From Cyphellophora europaea CBS 101466 (lineage: Eukaryota > Ascomycota > Eurotiomycetes > Chaetothyriales > Cyphellophoraceae), in contig NW_008481798.1 of the NCBI RefSeq assembly GCF_000365145.1, positions 930,001 to 994,000 on the forward strand: 64,000 nt of DNA, in the 5' to 3' direction. Below are positions 11,371 through 22,232 of the stretch, piece after piece. Positions within the stretch are counted from its first letter, which is position 1; each line of letters opens with the position of its first letter. The notes beneath the pieces are model-generated. The model was not told the DNA's origin, made no database searches, and saw nothing but the letters and a program-made list of their open reading frames with translations. The translations under genes were made by a program, and so were the position numbers.

Positions 11371-13587
11371 ATGGACTCCTCCATCGCTGTGAGGCCGGTT
11401 CACGAGCCCCGACCAGCGACACCCATCTCCTCCGATATCGAGCACGCTGATGGCCCTCCTCAGAAGCTGAAGGGCCGTCACAAGCTCCTTCAGAGCCTCC
11501 AACGTATGTCTTCGTCGCCCTCGCTCGCCAAACTGGGCCGGACCCGTTCTTCCGAGAAGGTCTACCGGCCCAACCACAAGGCCTCCATTTCCTGTACTTC
11601 ACTCGGATCGCCCACCTCGACTGTCTCTATATCCCCTCCCAACTCTTTCACCTCGCAGCTGTCCAATGGCTACTCTACCGCCCCCACCACCCCGGGTTCG
11701 CCTGGGAGCGAGCGCTCCTATTTCGAGTCCAACTTCCGCCTGCGACCCATCGACCCCAGCGAGCTGTCCTCAGTTTCCGTTCCAATCGATATCCGATCTG
11801 CGAAGCCCATCTCCTCTACCCTCCATGAGATTCCCGAGAAGCCAATGCCCCGACGGCAGAACTTCAATTTCTGGAGAGACCTACCCCACGAAATCCGAGT
11901 CCATATCTTCGGCTACCTGTCTCCAAAAGAAATCATAAGGATGTCCGCTGTATCGAAACAATGGCACGAAATGTGCTTCGATGGCCAGTTGTGGACGAGC
12001 CTTGATTGTCAAACATACTACACCCAAATTACATCTGAAGCCCTGATCAAAATCATGCTCAAGGCTGGTGCGTTCGTCAAAGATCTGAACCTACGAGGAT
12101 GTGTACAACTCCGGGATCAGTGGCTGAGTCTGGGTACTCGCATGACCAATCAAGAATGCCGGAACCTCGAAAACCTGGTCATAGAAGGATGCAAGATCGA
12201 GCGCTCCAGCATTCACTTCTTCCTGCTGAGAAACCCCAAGCTACTTCATATCAACATGCGTGGAATGCAGAACATCAACAATGCAACCATGAAGATTATC
12301 GCAACCCACTGCCCCCAGCTGGAGGTCTTGAACATTGACTGGTGTTCTCAAATTGATTCTAGAGGTCTGAAGAAAGTGGTGCAGTCCTGCCCGAACCTCC
12401 GAGATCTAAGAGCCTCGGACGTTCGTGGATTTGACGATCTGGATTTCGTCAACGAGCTGTTTGAGCGGAACACCCTCGAAAGATTGCTTCTGCAGCACTG
12501 TGATAGCTTGACCGACGATTCTCTCGAGGTTCTGGCTCATGGCATTGACCCAGAGCGGGATATTCTGACCGAGCGACCCCTAGTACCGCCACGAAGACTC
12601 CGCCATCTCGATCTGAAGCGCTGCCGGCATATTACCGATCGTGGTATCAAGGCACTTGCATACAACGTGCCGTTCCTCGAAGGCCTACGTCTGTGTCAGG
12701 ACAGCGCTCTCACCGATGATGCTCTCATGGCACTAATCCCGACCACGCCTCGCCTGACCCATCTCGAGGTCGAAGAGGTTGAGACGCTAACTAACGCGAC
12801 GCTCACCACGATCGCGTCCTCCCTGTGCGCCCGATCGCTCGAACATCTCAACATATCCTACTGCGAGCAGATGGGCGATTCTGGAACAATTCCACTCCTC
12901 AAGGCATGCCCCAACATCCGCTCGCTCTGCCTTGATAACACTCGCGTCTCTGACCTTACACTTATGGAAGCCTCCGAGCAGGTTCGCAAGCGTGGATCCA
13001 CCACAAAGAAATTTCAGCGACCGAAGAAAGGCCTCGAGCTTGTGGCCTTCGATTGCGCCAATGTCACGTGGGCAGGCGTCCGTGAGGTCCTACAAAGCAA
13101 TTGCCGCGTCATGTCCGGCCGGAAGAAGTCCGTGGTGCAGACCACCTCCGCAGAAACAGATCGCGAGAACGAGGACGGGGAGCCTGAAGTCGAGAACATC
13201 AAGCGTATTATCGAAATATCTACATTGCTTTACCCTGCACAGATCATTCACCTCAAGGCTTTCTATGGCTGGCAGCAGACAGTGGAGGAGCACTACAAAC
13301 GCTGCGCCACGGCCAGGTGGGGTGCAGCCGCCAGGCTCGAGCACAAGTGGGCGGAGTGGATGGTGGCCAGCCAAGAGGTTGGAGCCGTCGGTCACGGCTG
13401 GTCCAGCAGAAGGAGACGCAGGCGTGCGCGAGAGGCCGAGAACCGTGTTCGAGATGAGAACGAAGGCGGAGTCGCTTTCGATGTGGGAACAGAAGAAGAG
13501 ACGAGTAGTGGGATCGAAACGCCAGGTGGGACAGTCAGGCCCAGTGGACGCAGACGCGCCAGGAGCGGCGGCTGTGTTGTGATGTGA
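11371..13587 (+). CDS. F-box/leucine-rich-repeat protein with C-terminal CaaX box
   Basis: Single exon, 738 residues. Residues 1-160 are Ser/Pro-rich and disordered. The F-box (FWRDLPHEIRVHIFGYLSP) lies near 167-210 and would bind Skp1. A series of cysteine-containing-type LRRs follows (LNLRGCVQLRD, LNIDWCSQID, LDLKRCRHITDRG, LNISYCEQMGDSG) to about residue 560. A basic region with RRRRRRA follows. The last four residues are CVVM, a good farnesylation motif. The architecture suggests a substrate receptor of an SCF ubiquitin ligase held at a membrane by a lipid, as known for human FBXL2 (CVIL). The gene resembles fungal pof2/Grr1-class proteins, but I cannot name the ortholog. The leader is long. 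Confidence 0.9.
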   Translation: MDSSIAVRPVHEPRPATPISSDIEHADGPPQKLKGRHKLLQSLQRMSSSPSLAKLGRTRSSEKVYRPNHKASISCTSLGSPTSTVSISPPNSFTSQLSNGYSTAPTTPGSPGSERSYFESNFRLRPIDPSELSSVSVPIDIRSAKPISSTLHEIPEKPMPRRQNFNFWRDLPHEIRVHIFGYLSPKEIIRMSAVSKQWHEMCFDGQLWTSLDCQTYYTQITSEALIKIMLKAGAFVKDLNLRGCVQLRDQWLSLGTRMTNQECRNLENLVIEGCKIERSSIHFFLLRNPKLLHINMRGMQNINNATMKIIATHCPQLEVLNIDWCSQIDSRGLKKVVQSCPNLRDLRASDVRGFDDLDFVNELFERNTLERLLLQHCDSLTDDSLEVLAHGIDPERDILTERPLVPPRRLRHLDLKRCRHITDRGIKALAYNVPFLEGLRLCQDSALTDDALMALIPTTPRLTHLEVEEVETLTNATLTTIASSLCARSLEHLNISYCEQMGDSGTIPLLKACPNIRSLCLDNTRVSDLTLMEASEQVRKRGSTTKKFQRPKKGLELVAFDCANVTWAGVREVLQSNCRVMSGRKKSVVQTTSAETDRENEDGEPEVENIKRIIEISTLLYPAQIIHLKAFYGWQQTVEEHYKRCATARWGAAARLEHKWAEWMVASQEVGAVGHGWSSRRRRRRAREAENRVRDENEGGVAFDVGTEEETSSGIETPGGTVRPSGRRRARSGGCVVM

Positions 13588-14167
13588 GAGGGAACGAGGG
13601 GACAAACCAAGGACTCCACTGTTGAAGGCTGATTTGGTCCCCACGGAGGGGTTTTCGTGCGTCTCTGTCTATATTGGCGGTTGGACAATGTCACGCCAGG
13701 CGTCTGGATTTTGGGATTCGGGGAGTATCAGTGGGAATGGTGAGGATGGAAATCAGTCACTGGAAGAGAAGGGATGCCAATGGTGCAATTGATTCACTGG
13801 CTCTGGCGTCGGGCAAGGGGCAAAGTTGGTACGACATGGCACGGCACGGCACGGCACTCGTGATCTATGGTATGTGACATTTTAGCATACTTCAGCACAG
13901 CAGCAGACGGGTCCTCGGCATGACGCATGGAGTATGTATTTAGTTAGATACGTAGGTAGGTACTACATGAGTGAAGCAATAGATTTATCTTGGTTTCTGA
14001 TCTTCACTGGCTTTTCCTTCTTATATAACTGAACCCTATCTACACTGGCCACGTGCTTTCATACCCACCCACATCATTCCCCAGATGCCGTTGCCACTCA
14101 CCCACAAATCCCCACACTACTAGTAGCCCGTCCTTCCCATCCATCAGCCCATATCCGCCCGACATAT
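13588..14167. other. Convergent intergenic region
   Basis: 580 bp between the F-box gene and the convergently transcribed adenylation enzyme. A short GGCAC pentamer run lies near 13,838-13,856. No sequence encoding a carrier or reductase domain is visible after the adenylation gene's stop codon. Confidence 0.5.
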
Positions 14168-16001
14168 CTACTCCTGCTCTCTCAACCGCCCCGTCAGGTC
14201 CGCGCCCCGATCGCCATACCTCGCGTAACACGCCTCGATCTGCGCCTCGAATTTCCGCAGCGTCGCCTTGCGCGCCACCGTGCCCTTGACGTTCCTTTCG
14301 AAGGTCATCCCTGCCGGATCACCGCCGCCATCAGAGGGTGCCCCGAACAACAGCACGTGCGAGCGATCGACCTTCCCGTTCCGCGGCGCCACGGCGTTGA
14401 TCGGGCTGATGCTCTCGCTCCACAGCTGCGACAGGACGGCGTCGGTGTCCGTGGGTGACGCGAGGGGCGTGGGGTCGTTGAGTTCGAGCAGCAGGCAGGG
14501 CTGGCGGTGGCCGGTGCCGGAGAGCAGGGCGGCGCGCACGAGCGGGTGCTCGGCGTGCTGCAGCTCGTAGTGCGTGGGTTGGAGGTTGGAGCCTTCGGCG
14601 TAGGTGATGAGGTCGTCGGTGCGGCCCGCGTAGCGCCATGTGAAGGCGGCTTTGGTCGGGTCGGGGTGCGGGGTCCAGAGGTCACCCGTGTCGAAGCTTG
14701 TGAGGGTGGGGTCGCGGTGGAAGATGAGGGCGTAGGGGTGGGAGGTCGGCGTGCGGTCGATGAACATGTGGTGCAGGTTGGGGGTGCCGGGGACGGGTTG
14801 CATGCGGAGGCCTGAGGTAGCCATGTCGAAGGCGCAGTAGTCGTGGTCGGTGGGGGATGTGGCGTAGTCGATTGCTTTGCCGGTTTCGGTGATGCCCCAT
14901 TGGGATTGGAGGTTGGTGTGTTGAGAGGCGAAGAGGGCGGCGGCGCTGTGCAACGGGGCTGGTGAGGGTGTTAGTTGGTTTTGAAACTGGCAAGGGAAGG
15001 GGGTGGAGGGGGGATGTACCACCGCCGTAGAGTAGCAAGCGGATCTTGCTGAGGTATGCAGCTGCCTGGGGCGCGGTAACGATGTCTTCTATCATGGCAG
15101 GCGAGAGGAAGGCGTCATCGACTCGTGCATGGTCGAGGACCTTGAAGATGTCGTCCTTGGTCGTGAGTCGGCGTCGGAAGCCGGGAATGTAGGTAGCACT
15201 ACCGAACACTGTTGCGACTGCCATGACAACGGTACAGATTCCATGGAAGTGAAGAAAAGGAACGAGGAAGCGTGAAGGGCCTGGGTGTTCAAGAAAGCGA
15301 CGCAGCTGTTTGGTCTCTTGGTCGACGGACGATAAATTACCGCGGGCATCAAGTGCGGCAACGCTGGCATGGTTGTATTCTATCGGTTTAGGCATGCCAG
15401 TGGTGCCACTGGAGTGGAGAATCAGGTACGGGTCTTGGGCGGCTTCTTCGAAGGTCTTGCTGTATGGATAGGGCTTTATGGGTGGAGACTCGAGCATATC
15501 ATCTAGATCTGGGATGATAAAGTGAGGCATAGGTCGGCCACGAAGAATGTCATCTACTACGACACCTTTAGCTGTGAAGAGTGCAAGGGTCTTTGTGTTC
15601 TCCATAAGTGACAGGTGAGCCGGTGGCGAGTGCATATGAGAGCTGAATAAGGCCTGATCGTGTTAGATGCCATTGAGGCAAGTGAGAAGAAGCAGCCGTA
15701 CCTTGTACTGAGTCTTTGCTGCAGCCAACGACATCATTTGATACCGAAGATCTGGACAACCGATATAGGCGAACGTCTCGAAGTTATTGGCTGGGCCAAG
15801 AGAAGACTCTATAAACCAAGCTAGTCTGTTGACGGCATTTGCCAGCACAGAATAGGTGATGTCCTCGTAACCTTTGGCTAAGTCGTCATCGTCAAGTGGG
15901 ACAGAGGCCCAGGGGCGTAGTGGTTCGGTCTGAGCAAGCTCATCGACGGTCGTATGCAGCAGTCTGCGGCCGCAATGTCGTGTAGCACCGAGAGAACCCA
16001 T
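14168..16001 (-). CDS. Stand-alone adenylate-forming (NRPS-like) enzyme
   Basis: Three exons on the minus strand (16001-15702, 15653-15020, 14958-14168) encode 574 residues. Splicing restores TQYK-ALFSSH and YGG-APLHSAA, both expected in adenylation domains. Visible core motifs: HSSGTTGMPKPIEYNH (phosphate loop), QWGITETG, YAGRTDDLITY and the C-terminal KGTVARKATL, whose lysine region is typical of NRPS-like adenylate-forming reductases. Such enzymes normally continue into a carrier domain plus a reductase or thioesterase. Here the protein stops about 40 residues after this motif. It should activate a carboxylic acid with ATP, but the acceptor is unknown. It may act with separate partners or be a shortened relative. 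The substrate cannot be predicted. Confidence 0.85.
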
Positions 16002-16799
16002 GCTGGACGTGTCTTAGAAACGTATGAGAGACTGATAGAGGTAGACCAGCTTAGACGTGTGCTGAGCCCGTGATTTAAGTTGTTGCTTTCAGGCAGCCCA
16101 TGGGAGCCAGCAGCTAGGGATTGGGGAGGCATTTCTCGTAAGTCAAACTCTCGAAGCAGCACAACGCGTAATTCCAACATCTCACTTGCCTGAAGGAAGA
16201 TGACACGACTTGCCTGAGTTGCCATTTGGCTTACTATAGCTTGATCTGAGCATCGAGAAGCGCAACGCCACATCTCGCTCAGGCAATTTGACTCTTCGGC
16301 CTTGTGCCGGATGAGGTAATTCTCGCAGATCTCACTGTCAGTACGTACTTGCTTCGGGTACTGTGCTTTCGGAGCTCGTTGCCTATGGTCGAAGAGCTGC
16401 ATCGATCGAATGAAGTCATACTCAGCGGCATCGGAGCCCGTATAACTGCACAATTCACCGCATTGCAGCTGCGTGGTCGTAGCTATACCGCTGGTCGGCC
16501 TGATGCAGCGAAATGGAAAGTTTATAGTTCTGTAGATGACACTATTTTCTCTATTTCACGAGGACTGGAGCTACTCATTTGATCAGGCTGCTGAATCAGC
16601 GAAGTGATATACGGTGGGGGATAGACGCCGTGTACGAGATCTGGTGCATCTCTTGGCAGACTTGTGGCGCAGTCGTCGACGTACGTCAGGGTGTGGCTGT
16701 TACGCGGTCCGCGGCATGGCAATCAAACAAGGAACGCTTCGCACCCTCGTCTAGTACCTCTCAGCATCCTTCACACCTCAAGATTGAGGGCGCGCGATA
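16002..16799. other. Divergent intergenic region
   Basis: About 800 bp between the starts of the adenylation enzyme and the RhoGAP gene, so it should hold both promoters. Open frames here (for example 16304-16582) show no domain. Confidence 0.4.
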
Positions 16800-19289
16800 A
16801 TGGATGTTGATCAGGGCCGAGAGGCTTCCCACGATACCCCAAGCCCACCCATCGCACCCCAGTCGAATAGCGACAGAGACTCCCGCGGTGAAGGTGAACT
16901 CCCTCTGCCGCCCCCGCCAGCAGATGTCAAGAGTACCCAACTGACGGGAGAGGCCCGAGAGCGGCTTGAGCATGTCCTCGGCTCGGACATAGGCATCAGT
17001 ACACTTCTCAACCGCCTCAAGCAGAGCATTAGCTCTGCACGCGACCTCTCTAGTTTCTTGAAAGAACGAGCGACGGTAGAAGAGAAACACGCACAGAGCT
17101 TAAAGAGGCTGGCAAGAGGTACACATGAGCTCGTTCGAAGACCCGAGAGCCGAGGGGGTACCTTTGCCCAATGCTTTGAAGAGTCCACCAAAATCCACGA
17201 CCGCATGGCAGACAATGGAGTGCAGTTCTCTCAATCCTTAATTCATATGCACGATGAGCTTTTGGAGACGATCGCGAATACAGAGCGATCCCGTAAGCAC
17301 TGGAAGCAAACCGGTCTTGAGGCTGAGAAGAGGGTCAGCGATGCAGAGAATGCCATGAACAAGGCCAAGGCTAGGTACAGCTCTCTGGCCGAGCAATACG
17401 ACCGCGCCAGGACAGGCGAGAAATCTGGTGGCAAGTTTGGCATCAAAGGTCACAAGTCTGCTGCACAGCAAGAAGAGGATCTTCACCGCAAACTGGAGGC
17501 CGCAGATGGCGAGTATGCTACCAAGGTCCAGCAAGCGCAGGCGTCACGACAGGATCTCATCAGTACTCATCGCCCTCAGGCCATCCGCGCATTGCAGGCA
17601 CTGATCAAGGAATGCGACGCTGCGTTGGGCATGCAGTTCTCAAAATATGCAGGCCTCAGCGAAAAGCTTCTACTTGGTAACGGCATCTGTATCAGCCCAT
17701 TGAAGAGTCATGGAGGTCCAGCTCGTAGCCTACGCGACATCGCACAAGGAGTGGACAACGAGAAAGATTTCAATGATTATGTTCTCAGCTTCACCACTAA
17801 AGCCGGACCAACACCGTCTGAGATCAAATATGAGAAGCACCCCTCTTTGTCGTCGAAGCAGCAAATGGCGCACCAACCAGCCACTCATCCGTTCGAGGCC
17901 TCTCCATCGCCATACGGAACACCAGACAGATCCAATACAGGCCCTGGTGACTCTCCCTACAATCAAGGCCGCCGGCCAAGCCAGTCTGGGCAAGTGTCTG
18001 GTGTCATGCCTACAAGTGGCGATCGATCTGCATCCGGGCCTCAGCAATCTCAATCTTACGGCAATCCACCTTATCTACAGAGTCCCGTTAACAACTCTCC
18101 TTTGCCACAGCTTCCACCTATTGGGTCCATGTCCATGTCCGATGGTCAAGAGCAGAGGCAGGAGCCTAGGCCTAGCACTCCAACCCAATCACCATCTAAT
18201 CAACAGTTCGGTCAGAGACCAGGGGGCCGTCCGTCCATTGACATCTACGGACCTGGAACTCAGGGACCTCCTGCGGGCCCAGGACCGAACGGTCCAAGCT
18301 TCCACCCCAACTCTCGTGGGCCCTCAATGGATAATAATGGACCAGCAAGCAGAGGTCCCCGAGGACTGTCAATTGACAACAATGGTCCTGGAAGCAGGGG
18401 ACCCTCCATGGGACAGCCTGGTGCGCCAGCCTATACCTCACAGACATACCAACAGCCACCAACGGATTCGCGGGGCCCGCCTTCAGGACCTCAAGGTGGA
18501 AACAGCTATACCTCGCCGACTGTGACCAGCCCTACCAGTGCTGCAGCAATGCTGCCCAGTGGCCAGAGGCGCAATGACTCGAACCGACCCAACTTGCCAC
18601 CTCTTCGCCCTGTCTTCGGCGTCTCTCTCGACGAACTCTTTTCCAGAGATGGCAGCGCTGTGCCAGCTATTGTCTATGAGTGTATTCGCGCCATTGATCT
18701 CCATGGCTTGGACACAGAAGGCATCTACCGGACTTCGGGCTCCGCACCCAACATTATGGCCATGAAGGCCCAATTTGACCATGGTGAGTGCTCCTCTGTC
18801 GGGATTTAATCAGCTATTGACTTTGCAGACTCGTCACAAGTCGACCTACGCAACCCAGCCAGTTTCCATCACGATATTGCGGCTGTGACAACTCTCTTGA
18901 AGCACTTCCTACGGGACCTCCCCGACCCCCTCCTTACCGCCGCTGCCTACTCACAACTAATACAAGCGGCCAAGATCGACTCGGAAGATGTGCGTCGCGA
19001 TTCTCTGCATGCTATCATCAATAATATGCCCGACCCCAACTACGCAACCCTTCGCGTTTTGGCACTGCACCTTAGACGAGTAGCTCAGAGATCCGACAAA
19101 AACCGGATGCCAACTGCCAATCTAGCCGTTTGTCTCGGTCCAACCTTCATGGGCCAACAACCTGGTGCATCGACGCCTGGCGGCCAAGCCCAGGGAATGA
19201 ACGGACCGGACATCAAAGACGCAGGTTGGCAGGCGAGGGTTGTGGAGACGATTCTCAACCACACTTACGAGATCTTTGACGACGACTGA
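16800..19289 (+). CDS. rgd1: F-BAR and RhoGAP domain protein (Rgd1 type)
   Basis: Two exons (16800-18783 and 18829-19289; 45-nt intron) encode 814 residues. The FCH/F-BAR region covers about residues 60-310 (LLNRLKQSISSARDLSSF, then coiled-coil sequence) and would bind and bend the plasma membrane. Residues 350-600 are Pro/Gly/Gln/Ser-rich and contain imperfect GPS(M/I)DNNGP-like repeats. The C-terminal RhoGAP domain starts with FGVSLDELF and has the arginine finger at about R644 (GIYRTSG). The intron falls inside the RhoGAP domain, and splicing restores FDHDSSQVDLRNP. In yeast, Rgd1 stimulates GTP hydrolysis by Rho3 and Rho4 in polarity and wall integrity; a similar role is inferred. The start is the first ATG after the upstream gap and precedes a disordered N-terminus. 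Confidence 0.93.
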
Positions 19290-19425
19290 GCGTAATCTCT
19301 TTGAGGCCCCTGAGCTGATCTATCAACAAGCCGGCGAAATGCAGCAGGTCTAGCTTCCCACGTGGGGAAATATATACTAGCACAATCATAATGTTTTCCC
19401 ATATCCGAACCAGCTAGTGCGTGCT

Positions 19426-20315
19426 CTATATCGCAATACCGCAATCTATCACAATGTTCTGCCCGGTAATGCTCTTGCTCATGACCAGATACTTGACCTG
19501 TTCAGCCACGTCCTCTGGTGTAGCCGTGTCCTTCAATGCCGACTTGGCTTTAGTGGCCTCGACCTTGGCCTTGGGAAACCTCTCACCCCTAGAATATTTA
19601 GCACAAACGTCAGCGCCAAAACCACAACGCACACCCAGGCCCACGCACCCAACATAGCAAAGGGGGTCTTTGGAGGGGCGCAAGGCAAAGAAGAAACTCA
19701 CCACTCCGTCATCATCAACCCCGGGGACACACTATTACACCGCACGCTCTTCCCACAAATCATCGCCAGCCCTTTCGTCAAATGGATCTCCGCCGCCTTG
19801 GTCACCGAGTACGGCAAACTACTCCCACTGGGCCGCACGCCCGCCAGACTCGCCACCGTCACGAACGCGCCCCCACCCTCGCTCTTCTCCAAGTGCGGCT
19901 TGGCCGCGTACAGCAGCCACAGGTGGCCCTTGACATTGACGTCGAAGCAGCGGTCCCAGTCCTCCTCGCGCACCTGATCCTCCAGGTCCATGAAATCCGT
20001 GAGGCGCGTCCAGCCGTTGTTGCTGACGACGACGTCGAGGCGGCCCATGGTGGCGACGGTTTCGGACACGAGGCGCTGCAGGTCGGGCCGCGAGGAGGCG
20101 TCGGCTTTGATGGCGTGGAAGCGCGGGGTGTTGGCGGCGAGGCGGTATTGCGGCGGGATGGTGGCGGAGGCGTCGTCGATGAGGTCTTGGGCTTTCTCGG
20201 CGCGCGAGAAGTAGTTGACGACGACGCGGTAGTGCGGGGCCAGGGAGCGGACGATGGCGGCGCCGAGGCCGGCAGACGCGGCGGTCACTAGGGCGACTTT
20301 GGTGGGCGCGGTCAT
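19426..20315 (-). CDS. Short-chain dehydrogenase/reductase
   Basis: Two exons (20315-19702 and 19588-19426) encode 258 residues, the normal length for a classical SDR. Motifs: cofactor loop TAASAGLGAA near residue 12, a variant NNGW in place of the common NNAG near 101, catalytic Ser in VASLAG, and YSVTK as the YxxxK pair near 170. The C-terminus ends GQNIVIDCGIAI, the usual final strand (dG). The intron lies after LMMTEW, a frequent position. It is convergent with the RhoGAP gene, with only 136 bp between stop codons. It would reduce or oxidise a carbonyl/alcohol with NAD(P)(H). The substrate is unknown; resemblance to secondary-metabolite SDRs is general only. Confidence 0.9.
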
Positions 20316-21456
20316 TGTGTTGGGTCAGGGGTCGGAGGGGGACGGAGGTGAGAGATGGGGGAGACGGGGTGGAAGAAAAGGAGATCTTAAGTTGTCGGCG
20401 AGTGTGGTAAATGGATAGATGACCAGGCAGTGAATTCAACTATCTGACGCGGCAACATCTCCGGATGGTGGGGAACGCGACCGCGGGGGGGCGGAATCGA
20501 CGCCGCGGGAGAGCGTTTGAAGGTTTCCGCTACCATACCGTCGAGCAACGAATACTATTGATCACTGCATTGCTTGGTCTGTCTAGTAGACCTCCAGAGG
20601 CGTATCCAGCCTGCATGATGCTGCACGACATCTGCCGAATGTGTGCCTGGATGGTGGCCAATGAGAGCAGTCCTGCGGTGTTATTCGCTCTGGTACTTCT
20701 TTAAATCCATCTTCCATATCAATTAACATTGTGTAAAACCTTGCAATGAGAGCGGGCCGACGTTGGCAGCTCAGGTATTGCTAGCGACTGCCACAACAGA
20801 TTCAGGCACACCATGTGCAGTCGAATCGGAAATATTGGCACCTAGCAATGACCTCTCAGTCAAGAGCCTCAGCCACGCTTTTCACAAACTAAGCGCTTGT
20901 TATAACCGATAACGGCATTTTTGCAGCGGAAGCACAACTTTTCAAAGCCCTGGTAGGCCCATCTAATACCGATGGCACGATTGACAGATTCAAAACCCTG
21001 CTCGGTTTGGGTTTCTGCGATGAAAGGCCGCCAAAGCTCTACACAGAGCGACGTTCCGGAAGAGCGAGGTGCACGGCTCGGTAGCATTCGCTAAAATGGA
21101 TACACTGAGAGGCGCAAGGTGAGGGAGTACTCGAGCAGCTGGGACCATACCAGTGGGCGAAGTGAATGGCAGTAGCCAGCTGTCCAACATTCGGCATCAT
21201 GTCTGCCTGGATGAATCCTCGGTGAATGAGAGACTGCGGTGGCAGCTTCAACACGAAGGTATTTCTTGAGCTCATTGTCGCTTGTAGTGTCTACTGCAGT
21301 GAAACTCAAATACGATCTCCTGCGTCGTCACGCTCGATTGTGGCGACCAGCGACGTCAAACGCCATAGATCTCAACGATTACTCACCTTTGAAAAGACCG
21401 GAAAGGATTTCGTCATCTCAGTAGGCCATGGCTCGGTCAAAGAAGTGCTGGACGAG
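20316..21456. other. Intergenic, no gene recognised
   Basis: 1.1 kb upstream of the dehydrogenase and of the small 157-residue gene. Overlapping short frames on the minus strand (20,869-21,309) are not joined by plausible splice sites and show no domain. Confidence 0.4.
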
Positions 21457-22049
21457 ATGAGCCACGGCGAGACTGGAAGAAACGTCACTCCGACAGGAGA
21501 AGTCCCAAGACTTCGCCAGAAGTTGAGTCTCGAACAAGATGCTACTTGTGAGCCTCGACAATTTCTTCGCTGAACATCAATTCAGAGATGTGACGACTAA
21601 TGTGCAAAGACGCAGCAGTCATCTCCTTCCAGTCGTATCTGCCAACCCACCTTCGAGAGTCGTATAGAGAAGTTCTGGAATTCAGACTGAGTGGAGATGA
21701 TGTGGCAGATCTATACACACTTTGGTCGGCACTAAATGCAGCTTTCACAAACACGAAAGTGAGGAGCAAGGAGATCGTGTGGGAGGTGGGACGCCACACA
21801 AGATCGGTCTTATAGGTAGACCGCAAGCGACTCGCCATGCTGCGGGCTCGAATGGCTGGCCTGAAGCGAGATTTGCGATCCGACGAGGTCTCAAACAGCG
21901 CTGTGGAAGAAATCAAGCACACAGCAATATTGACTCGAGGCACGGAGCGAACCATCAGAGCTGAGTGCAGGAAGATGGAGTTGTTGAGGCACTTACTTGA
22001 CAGGCAGCGTAAGTTGTCGTATGGCTGGAAGGGTTCAGCAAGTGATTGA
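21457..22049 (+). CDS. Small unrecognised protein with predicted C-terminal coiled coil
   Basis: Inferred three-exon gene (21457-21547, 21610-21758, 21816-22049), 157 residues. Both introns keep the frame and the first has a CTGAAC branch point. The joined protein runs continuously: an N-terminal disordered part, then FQSYLPTHLRESYREVLEF, then LYTLWSALNAAFTNTK-VDRKRL, then a charged helical segment with heptad-like spacing (VEEIKHTAIL, MELLRHLLDRQRK). I do not know the family. The length and helical C-terminus would suit a subunit of a small complex. It is tail-to-tail with arp6 (183 bp between stops). The start could lie further upstream in the same frame. The second intron (57 nt) has a weak branch point and skips an in-frame TAG. 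A 316-codon minus-strand frame overlaps it and is rejected. Confidence 0.5.
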
Positions 22050-22232
22050 AACGCCAACTGGCTAGTGGGTGGGCTGCACAAAGGATGCGCGTCGACTCCA
22101 GCCACTCGGTTCGCCTTTGGTGCGGGTGACATCGAAGACCTCGATCTTAGAGGTTGATGGGGTTGTTCGGCTGCCAGGAAGATGCGGCGGAGCCGAACGA
22201 GAGTCAGGCCTGATAAGAGCCTATGAAGGCTC

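Noticed and set aside
17710..18525. 271-codon frame inside the RhoGAP gene
   Set aside because: Shifted frame within the low-complexity linker of a well-supported gene.
19782..20291. 169-codon plus-strand frame
   Set aside because: Antisense of the dehydrogenase coding sequence; no domain.
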